This document shows positions 55,914-64,000 of a stretch of 64,000 nucleotides of DNA, piece after piece; position 1 is the stretch's first letter, and each line of letters begins with the position of its first letter. The stretch comes from Crocodylus rhombifer. Taxonomy: Eukaryota > Chordata > Crocodylia > Crocodylidae. The translations under genes and the position numbers were made by a program. The notes below the pieces were generated by a model. That model saw nothing but the letters and a program-made list of their open reading frames with translations, ran no database searches and had not been told where the DNA came from. The DNA is taken from the NCBI GenBank assembly GCA_038503035.1, contig JAVSML010001166.1, forward strand, positions 62,001-126,000, in the 5' to 3' direction.

Positions 55914-56505
55914 CAGCCTTTTTAATGGCACTTAGTACTACTTGTTCACTTTGCATGAGGTGAGAGTTTCCAAGGATGGGTTTTGCCATAACTGCCTGAT
56001 ATATAGACAAAGCCTCATTCTTTGCAGGGGAAGAATGGAGTATGTCCAACAACTCTTGATCATTTGGTTCCTAAAACCTTTGTGTTTTAGCTCAGTGCGT
56101 AGCTGTGACCTATGGACAAAGGATGCTTTTTGTTTCGTTAAGTTTTGTTAAGCCAGTCTTGAATACACCTTAGAATTAATTGTGATCCTTAGAAGAGAAT
56201 TCTACTGATTTTTTTTATTCAATATAGGAGGTTTGTACCCATAAGTAATTAGTATAACTCTACTTTCTTTGATCAAAACAAGTTTAGATAAGGGGTAGCT
56301 CAAAAACAATTTAAAAGGGCATAGGATCTTACAGTTTCATATCCCAGGTGGGTCTTCCAAGGAGGATATGAAAGAGGTGCTTTTGAGCAATCATTTTAAG
56401 ACAGACCTCTAATGTGAGGTGAGTGCTACTATGACTACTCTCCAGACCCTGTCTCCTTCATAGAGATGCTATTGTTTAACTAATAGCCAAACTCAATCAA
56501 TTTGT

Positions 56506-56508
<3 letters not shown>

Positions 56509-56556
<48 letters not shown>
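56509..56556. repeat. Poly-T run (48 T)
   Basis: Uninterrupted run of about 48 thymines. Confidence 0.95.
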
Positions 56557-56560
<4 letters not shown>

Positions 56561-56740
56561 CTAAGTATTTCAGTACTGATCCTTAAATGTTTCCAAAATA
56601 TATTGGCTATAGATCATTGGCTATCCTTGACCTCTTCCATAAGGATCTGTAGAGCCATCGTTACTCTTAAGATAGTTTTCAAAACCCTTCTTAGGTACTC
56701 TAGTTTGGTACTGGGGCAGGTACTGATTTGGCTGGGGAGG

Positions 56741-57085
56741 TTTCATAGATTTCATAGACATTAGGGCTGGAAGGGACCTCGGGAGATCAAGTCCAGCCCC
56801 CTGCCCAAAGGGCAGGAAGTCAGATGGGGTCATAGGATCTCAGCAAGATAAGCATCCAATTTACTCTTAAAGGTGTTCAATGTAGGTGCTTGAACCACCT
56901 CCGCTGGCAGACTGTTCCAGACCTTGGGGGCTCGGACAGTAAAGAAATTCTTCCTTATGTCCAGCCTGAAACAGTCTTGCAGGAGTTTGTGACCGTTCGA
57001 CCTTGTCATCCCTTGGGGCGCTCTGGTGAACAAACGTTCCCCCAGATCCTGGTGAGGTTGAAGTGATCAGATGAAGTTCCACCCT
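56741..57085 (-). mobile_element. Antisense CR1 LINE 3' fragment
   Basis: The plus strand starts TTTCATAGATTTCATAGAC, then GGGCTGGAAGGGACCTCGGG and AGTCCAGCCCCCTGCCCAAA, the reverse of a CR1 3' end. The minus strand retains a short frame with RSNGHKLLQDCFRLDIRKNF and FTVRAPKVWNSLPAEVV, the end of the CR1 ORF2. The ends are clean, suggesting a fairly young, 5'-truncated copy. Confidence 0.92.
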
Positions 57086-57193
57086 ACTTCCTTCTCCCAT
57101 GTCCATATGTTGGTACATACAGAACTTTCACAGTGTGTGCAAGTTGAGGTGCAGCTGACATAGTAAAGACCGTTGATTTAAGATCCTCTAAGG

Positions 57194-57665
57194 CAGTGGT
57201 TCTCAGTCTTCAGCCCAGGTCAAATGTAGCCCACAGAACCTTGGAACCAGCCTATGGGATTCTACACATTGGGAAATTTGGTGGCAGGGGAGCAGTGGCA
57301 GGTCTGATGCTCCTCTCTGCTGCCAAAAATCCAAGCCACATGGGGTAAGTCAGAGGTGGGCCAGGATGCTTCCCCTGAAAGGGCCAACTGGGTTGGGGCT
57401 GGGCTGCACACCTGTCTCCCTTCAAGGCCTGGCCATGCTCCTTTCCCCTTCTCTGTGGGGCTGGGCCATACCCCCCTCCCCTGTGGAGCTGGGTCAGAAC
57501 TGGATCACACCTTTTCCCCCCTCCCCACCAGGGCCAGGCTGGGGTCAGACCAAGCCCCTTTCCACCTCACAGCTGGATAAGGTCCAGGCTGCCTCCCCTG
57601 CCTCTCTGCAGCCCGATGGGGCATTGCCCATCCAGCCCACCAGCCAAAGAGGTTGAGCACCACTG
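57194..57665. mobile_element. Non-autonomous hAT (Charlie-like) element
   Basis: The ends CAGTGGTTCTCAG and, reversed, CAGTGGTGCTCAA are hAT/Charlie-type termini. The flanking octamers CTCTAAGG (57186-57193) and CTCTAAGA (57666-57673) differ at one position. The 472-bp interior is non-coding. Confidence 0.85.
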
Positions 57666-58649
57666 CTCTAAGATGACAGACTCTGTCAGAGTATTTACAC
57701 ATGCCTGGAGATGTCTAAGTACCTTAGTACAGCTATGCTAACATAGATTGCTAGGAATCTTTTGGCCAGGGGGTTGGAGACGCTGCCTATTGGATCATAT
57801 CCCAGCATGATCATCTAAAGTCCTTGTTGTGGGATATTGAAGAAGATAGAGTGCTCTGAATCCTGTCTACCATCAGCCACTGTTGAAAAAGTGGATGAGA
57901 GGGCAGAAACAAGGGTCCAGGACACTGGTTAACTTTTAATTCTACCCATGACACTACTGACATGCCTAGTGTTTTAGAGACCTAGTTTCCTGACACTACT
58001 ACTGGAACAGAGGCTGCACAATAGCAATGATTTATGGTAAGTAGGTTTGCTAGTGCTGCAACCACAGGCAGCACCACAGTATGCTGTACTTTACATATAA
58101 GCAAGGCATTGTTGTAGACTCCTTCTGGACTGGTGTTGGTTCAAGCATCTGGCAGTGCTGAATTGCTCCAGAAGTCAGTGCTATAAGGCTGGAATCCAGT
58201 TGACCTAGGCACTGAGCTGTTGAGACTTTGAGTGATGCTGTAAGCATCAGCTCCTTGGTAACATAGTGCTTTGGTGCTGAGTCCTTGGTCCTGTAGTGCA
58301 AACAGGTTTGGGTAGGAACTACTCAGGGCCACTGAGCTTTGGTGAAAGGGCAAGAGAGATCTTTCTAATGAATTTCTCCACTGGTTCTCCCTCTTGTCTG
58401 AGAATTTCTTGTTCACTTTTATTTACTCAATGAAGCACTTCCTACAAGGTAAGGTTAACAAGTCCATGTTCCTGCTTTTTGATTTGTAAGTTGCATGTTC
58501 AAGAAGATTTTGCTATACTTGTCAGGCCTGTAGACTTGCCTGGGAGGTAAAACCTGCACCCTTGACTGCTGTAGCTGAATGGAAGCAGAGGACTTGTAGA
58601 TGCAGCAGTTTCCTGGACTGTGCGATTCCCTCCTCCCTTCCCCCCCCCC

Positions 58650-58870
58650 CAGCTAGCAACCCTCAACCTTTTGGCCCCATGGGCTAGAAGAGTGGCCTAC
58701 AGGCCAGATCAGGCCCTACATTCCAGGATCTGGCCCCATGTACATTCCGGGATTGAGCTCTGGGGCCCCATGCCAGGATTGGGTCCTATGCTGCTGTGTA
58801 CACCCACTTTTGTGTACAGAGCCACAGCCCACAGGGAGGAGCCTCACAGGCCGGTGGCCTAGTATTGGGG
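58650..58870. mobile_element. hAT-like remnant
   Basis: CCTCAACCTTTTGGCCCC near the left end and degenerate repeats of GGATTGGGTCC/GATCTGGCCCC-type units resemble the interior of hAT-derived repeats. Ends are not defined. Confidence 0.3.
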
Positions 58871-60844
58871 AGTAGATCTTGCTTATTATATCCTACACAA
58901 TAGATAGTTGAGCCAGTGGGACATCTGCTAGTAAAGTTACAGGGTATAACCCAGTGCTTTACCACTCAGTCTGTGCTCTGCCTGGATGATCTGCAGATGC
59001 TTCCACCACCTTCCCATTCAAACTTTCTAACAGATAAAAGCTGAATACTTAAGGGGAAAAATGCAAGACTGAACAACAAGAAAATGTTCCACTGAATTCT
59101 TAGCCAATTCCTATTCAGAGGGAACTTGAAATTGTGTCAGGGCAGATATTTTTAGCGCTATCAAATGACCTATTGCTTGTTGTAGATTTTACTGTAGGGA
59201 AACAAAGCAGGTTCTCTTTAATGAAAAAAAAAAAACCAACTCGCACAAGAAAAGTAATATGTTGGCATGGAAGGGGGTGTTTTCCTTGAAATGAATTTCA
59301 TCCTAGAGCAAAGGACTTAGTGCACTAGAACCCTATATCACCATTTAAGCTCTTAACTATGAGCTTAACAAGTGGTGCCAACAAACAACTTAATGTGGGA
59401 CCTTACCTGTAGTGGAGATCTAACCTTTGCCTGCCCCGAGCATGATGCTACATGAATGTAGACATTTCCAAGAACTTAATGCTTGCCTGTTTTAGTCTAT
59501 TCCAGGTCAGGGTTTTTTTTTTTCTTCCCTTTTTGATGTCACTCTCAAAATATGTTAGCTGAGGAAAAAGCCTTCTAAAAAAGTATTTAATGAAAAGTCT
59601 GTGATACATGACTGGGATATTTTAGGGGTTTTTTTGTCCCTTTTTACTCTCAAACTCACCTTAGGATGAATACTGTTAGTGACTCCTATAAAAGTAATCT
59701 ATTAGTTTCTTATTATGGAGGTTAAGTGCTTCACTCAATAGCTCAATGTTTTTAGATGCAAGGCACTCTTCAGAAAAATACCAACTTTTATAATTTGTTC
59801 AATTTTTTTTTTCTTTTTTTTTGACCACAGAAAACTAAGAGCAATTTTCCTGGTGCAAAGGACCACAATAGGTCAAAGTTTTTAGCATAATGGATTCCTA
59901 TGTGAAATCTCTGGATTTAATCTTGTGAATCATGTTTGCTAACGTTTGCACAGTACCCTGCAGCACCCTTGAAAGCATCTCGAGTCATTCTGGCCCTGGG
60001 TAAGGATTGCTGGTTTAGCTAAAATCAACAGGCTAAGATACTAGAGCTGTTTCTATCTAATAAATGCCCAGAGAGACTACTCAGTAGTCTCCAGCCTTTA
60101 CCTTTCAGAGAAGTAAGGTATAACAGACTGTTCTTCCTGCCTCATGTAGCTTTAGATGAGACTGGCAAGCAAGAAATCAGAATTCAGGGTTTTAGTAGAT
60201 TTAAAAATCCCATACTTAAGTTGTACTGAATATTTGCTCCCTTCAAACTCTCACACAACTCTCTATATATGGGGCTAGATATTGCTACTGGAATACGGTC
60301 ACTTAGTTTTATACAGCTATCAATAGAAATCCCTACACTGCAATTGTATTAGATTTCAGTGCTGTATCATTTAATAGCTATTATTAGACTTTTAGTCCTT
60401 TCCTGCTGACCCAGCCTCATGAAAATAGGTACAAGTAATGTACATGCTCCTAATCCCACATTGTGGGCTTATGGAAGCACAGAGAAAAGATCCTATATGA
60501 TTCAACTCCCAGCATGGTAGGCAGTTACACATTTAAAAAGGCACAGAAAGTTTTACTACCTGCAGAAGTACTAGCTGTTATATCAGGGACTGAAGACCAT
60601 GATTTAAGAAGTGTCCTGACCTCAACTCAGAGAAGCTGTCTGTATCATGATTTTGGATTCCTTGCTAAGATGAAGAAGTGTAAAATTAGCAAATACAGCT
60701 AAGAATGCCTCTTTTTCCATTGAAGTTTTCTATTTCCATGTCTGCAGGGGTTAACTGAAAGAAAATGCAGAAGGAACTGAACTCACTAGTGACCTTTACA
60801 GTACAGACATACTGCAAGGCTGCTTTCTAAGCTAGAGGTTAGGG

Positions 60845-61016
60845 CAGGATAATTATTTTGGGCAGAGGGCCGCTTGAGTTTGGGCAAGCCATAGGAGGGC
60901 CACATGACAGGCAGCCCAGGACATATTAACTTCTAAATTTTTAGGGGCCCCACAGGCCAGACAGAATGGCCTGGCAGGCTACATCTGGCCCCCGGGCTGC
61001 ATTTTGTCCACCCCTG
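60845..61016. mobile_element. Small hAT-like element
   Basis: The right end reversed (CAGGGGTGGACAAAATGCAG) and the left end (CAGGATAATTATTTTGGGCA) follow the CAGGGGTGGGCAAAATGCGG pattern of a hAT family. The flanking octamers GGTTAGGG and GGTTTGTG agree at 6 of 8 positions. Confidence 0.6.
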
Positions 61017-62240
61017 GGTTTGTGGGGGGAAGACAGACAAATCAGCCTGCATCATACAGCACTCTCCAGCTAGAGAGAAACTGCATTGTATACCATTGTT
61101 TGAGGGGGTGATTCAGTATAGCTAGATCTGTGAAAAGTCTTCCCCCCACATCCCTCTTCCAGACAAGCCTGTGAAAGAGTCATCCCCCCCTCTTCCAGGT
61201 CAGCTAGGGAAAATTTTCACTGTTCTTGTAAGGGTTTCAAAGAGAATATGGATTTCATGCACGAAGAGCCTATCAAAACTCCACAGAAACAGCAAAGTAA
61301 GAGAGAAAAAAAAATATATTCCTCTTTATTCAGAATTTTATATGGAAGTTTTTTGCCATTAAGAATGTAGACACAGGTCATTCACAAGTGAATAGTGGTA
61401 GCCCTGCCCTTCCTTTTACTACTGAAGCAAGGTTAAGGAGAAAAAGGGATGTGGGAGTAGGCACCTGTAGAAGGCAGTGAGAGCTTGGTATTCAAAGTTA
61501 GCCACTCCAAGCCAACACATTTTGGGCAACACTTCAAGTCAGTTCCACTTGCCCCCCAGTTCATTATCCAGCACAGCTTTGTCTTTAATCCTTGCATTGG
61601 CCAATATTAGAGTGATTTGAGAGTGCTTTCATGTTTCAAAGCTTGACTCCCCAACCCAGATGCATTAGCTAGAGTGCTATTTCTTGCCTATCCCTGTATA
61701 TTATAAAGGCCAAGATACAGAGGAATGTTAATAAAAAGGATTAGTATTTACTCTTGCACTCCCCTCATCTTATGTAAGAGAGGTTATGGTAATATTACCA
61801 GTTACATGGCAGGATACAGGCCCCTACATGGTCTCAACTTGAATTCAGTTGAATTGATTCTTTGTATTAATAAGAAAGCATTGAGTTGTTGGCAACTACG
61901 TTAAGTGAAAGGACACACAAACTGGAGAGGGAATTGGACAGAGAAAGGAAGTGCTGGCCATGGTTTTATGGACAGCACTATACAGAGAACAATGATATTG
62001 CTTAACAAGTCAGAGTAAAGTGTTTGCTTGCCCAAGCAGGTTCCAAGTTTGCTCCTGTAAGTATTACACAGGATGAAGAGCAGCAGCATATTGCAGCATT
62101 TTTCAGAAGGGACCGTTTTTCAAGAGTAATTCTCTCAACCCTATTTCTCATGGAATTAGGGAAGGAAACTGGATGTTGACAAGACAATTGTTCTCCAAGA
62201 CTCCTGTGGCAAACTTCTGGCCATCTTTGTCCTGGAATTT

Positions 62241-62279
62241 AAATAAATAAATAAATAAACAAACAAACAAACAAACAAA
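62241..62279. repeat. (AAAT)n/(AAAC)n microsatellite
   Basis: Compound tetranucleotide repeat: AAAT units followed by AAAC units. Confidence 0.9.
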
Positions 62280-62964
62280 GAACACACACACAGGAAAAGG
62301 ACTGTAGATCTTTTGAGACAGACCAAAGTTACTAAAAGGCTAAAAACAAACAAACAAAACAAAACCCAACAACAGCCACCCACTCAGAGATAACTGGTTT
62401 GATTTGAATTTGAAATGGTTTTTAATAAACCCTAGATCTTACAGGCACAAGCCCACTGTCCCATATCAAATACCTGTGAAGTATCCAAATCAATAACCAT
62501 TCCAGTTAACTGCCATTTAAGGCTCTTGTGAAAGTAACAGTCCTGCCCCAGTTTGGATGAGTCAAATCTTATACTAGATTAGATCAGCTCCAGATTAAAC
62601 TGGTAGTCTGTTTCTAGTCAGAGAATGCATTTCTGCAAGCAGAGTTTCTTAAATAGGATCTAGTTGCATTCTTAGGAGACACCCCGCAAAAGCAAAGAAC
62701 AGCCAACCCCCCCATTCCCAGCCACCCCCTTCCTTCCCCAAAGGCAGTACTTGTTTAAGGAGAGATGGGAAATTTGACTCCCCACCCCCCCACCATCCCC
62801 GCTCTTCCCCTCCAAGCAAAGAAATCAGTAACATAACTGATATGCTGTTTGTCCGATAGTCTGTGGAAATACAAATCCACCTGTCTGCTAACTCATAGCA
62901 AGGGCAAGGTTTTCAAGGGACAGGGTATTACAAGCATCTATTATATTTTTAAAGGATGTCTAGA

Positions 62965-63190
62965 TGTGGATCATTTGGCACCAGTGAGGCCACATCTGGG
63001 AGTACGGTGTCCAGTCTTGCTCCCTGTCCCCCCTATAGAAAGAATGTGGGCAAGTGGTTAGAAGGCTGGGGAACATGATTCACAAGGAAAGGAGAGGCAG
63101 AGGCCAAGAGAATTGGGCTTATTTAGTCTGGAGGAGAGAAGACTGCGGGGGTGGGGAAGGGGGCATTTAACAACAGCCTTCAACCCCGTA
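62965..63190 (+). mobile_element. CR1 LINE fragment, left part of an interrupted copy
   Basis: CAGTGAGGCCACATCTGG, then TATTTAGTCTGGAGGAGAG and AACAGCCTTCAACC follow the order of CR1 sequence just before the 3' UTR. The next CR1 sequence resumes at 63805. Confidence 0.85.
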
Positions 63191-63804
63191 AAAGGAGAGG
63201 CAGGAAGTTATTTGGGCCTGAGTCATGTAGGGAATTTTATTGAGGTGCTGCAGCTGGGTCAGTACCTCCCTCTCTCTATTCCCCTCCCTATGCAACATCT
63301 CATCAAAATTCACTATATGGAATAGGGCCCCAGGTGGATTGGGAGCAGTGTTCAGGAGTGGAAGGGATGGGTGAGGCTGTGATCACAAGGCAGGATTGCA
63401 GGGTGGTGGCAGCATAGGGCTGGAGCCCAAGGCCTGGGGAGAGCTGTGATCTGCTGCCCACATGCCCCTGCAATGGGGACAGGTTCTGTGGGGAGGGAAG
63501 TGCAGGAAACACATGGCTGTTCTGCTCTGGCCCAGCCCCACACAGTTATTACCCCAAGATTTTGGGGTCTCTATGCAGATCAGCTGGGAGCTACACAGGC
63601 AGGTCACTCTGATAGTGTCTGCCCAGTGGAATGCCCTACTTGCACAGCTCCTTGCTGGCCTCCATGGAGACCCTGAGATCTTGGGGCGGCCACCAGCAGC
63701 TGCACTGCCCCAAGCCCTGCTGTGTGCCTGGGCATGCACTACAGCTCAGGCTGCCCCTGCATTTGGGCTGGATCTAGCCAGCAGGCCCTACTTTGCCTAT
63801 TCCT
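63191..63804. mobile_element. Insertion of about 610 bp within the CR1 copy
   Basis: Sequence between the two CR1 parts is GC-rich and unrelated to CR1. It begins near AGGCAGGAAG and ends near TATTCCTGCCTT, giving a weak inverted end pair (AGGCAGGAA / AAGGCAGGAA). No exact target duplication found. Open frames in it have no recognisable product. Confidence 0.5.
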
Positions 63805-63975
63805 GCCTTAGAGTGGTTAGTTACAAAGAGGACAGAGCTAAACTGTTCTCAGTGGTAGCAGATGACAGAAGACTGGAATGATATAGTTGGGGATGGTCCT
63901 ACTTTGTATAGGGGTTTGGATCAAGTTACCTCCTGAGGTCCCTTCCAACCCCAGTTTTCTTGATTGCATGTATTC
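63805..63975 (+). mobile_element. CR1 LINE 3' end, right part of the interrupted copy
   Basis: GTTACAAAGAGGACAGAGC continues the CR1 from 63190, and GTTGGGGATGGTCCTACTTT, then GAGGTCCCTTCCAACCCC and TTCTTGATTGCATG form its 3' end. An internal part of the usual CR1 3' sequence (after GACAGAAGACTGG) is missing. Confidence 0.85.
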
Positions 63976-64000
63976 TTCCTACAAGACTTAGCAAGAACTA

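Larger units (their letters stand above)
54111..64000. other. Region downstream of RHOBTB3, no gene recognised
   Basis: No exon or RNA gene could be supported here. In mammals GLRX follows RHOBTB3 on the opposite strand, but I found no stretch encoding a glutaredoxin on the minus strand. Contents are repeats: GT microsatellite (55197), an inverted repeat pair (55575-55913), T48 (56509), antisense CR1 (56741), hAT elements (57194, 60845), a GC-rich hAT-like remnant (about 58650-58870), and an interrupted sense CR1 (62965-63975). Stretches at 59000-60800 and 61100-62600 look unique. Confidence 0.65.

Noticed and set aside
63383..63881. Frames of 118-139 codons on both strands
   Set aside because: They fall in the GC-rich insert within CR1 and run into CR1 sequence. 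No recognisable domain.
1..64000. CRISPR arrays, bacterial operons, tRNA or rRNA genes
   Set aside because: The sequence is vertebrate. Direct repeats are microsatellites or transposon copies, and tRNA-like boxes occur only as SINE heads with degenerate bodies.

Overview
This is a stretch of a vertebrate nuclear genome. It has AT-rich introns, short exons with GT/AG borders, and many CR1 LINE fragments, hAT-like and Tigger-like elements and small fold-back elements. CR1 dominance, no Alu or L1, and a protein clearly diverged from the mammalian one suggest a sauropsid, most likely a crocodilian or turtle. The taxon is an inference from repeat content, not a proven assignment.

One protein-coding gene is well supported: RHOBTB3, on the + strand. 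Ten coding exons were found (8768-8960, 11587-11738, 17199-17310, 20407-20772, 31267-31379, 34273-34393, 37837-38010, 40867-41033, 47770-47866, 49535-49650). All junction phases agree, and together they encode an open frame of 536 residues ending in a CAAX box (CTVM). The N-terminal 75 or so residues of the family protein are not in the window, so the first exon(s) lie upstream and the window opens inside an intron. The encoded part is the second half of the degenerate Rho-like nucleotide-binding domain (exons 1-3 here), the first BTB domain (exons 4-5), the second BTB domain (exons 6-8), and a C-terminal region with a prenylation signal (exons 8-10).

Layout: 1-8767 is 5' intron with SINE, hAT-like and hairpin elements. 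8768-49650 is RHOBTB3 with nine introns of about 1.7 to 10.5 kb. After the stop there is a probable long 3' UTR, with poly(A) signal candidates at 50686, 53963 and 54105. From about 54.2 kb to the end I see no gene, only repeats: a GT microsatellite, an inverted pair of one repeat family, antisense and sense CR1, and two hAT-type elements.

The most interesting structures are mobile-element ones. (1) An antisense CR1 of about 2.9 kb without its insert (41668-45750) is interrupted by a 1156-bp solo LTR with TG...CA ends and a 5-bp target duplication (42575-43730). (2) There is a 168-bp near-palindrome with 76-bp arms (47107-47274). (3) Several compact hairpins are present, the best at 15679-15767 and 5739-5799. 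(4) A CpG-dense 311-bp island with a TATA-like box, bounded by a 9-bp direct repeat, sits in the largest intron (27111-27421). (5) A family of small elements with GTCTACA ends recurs through the locus. I found no sign of an unknown multi-gene system.
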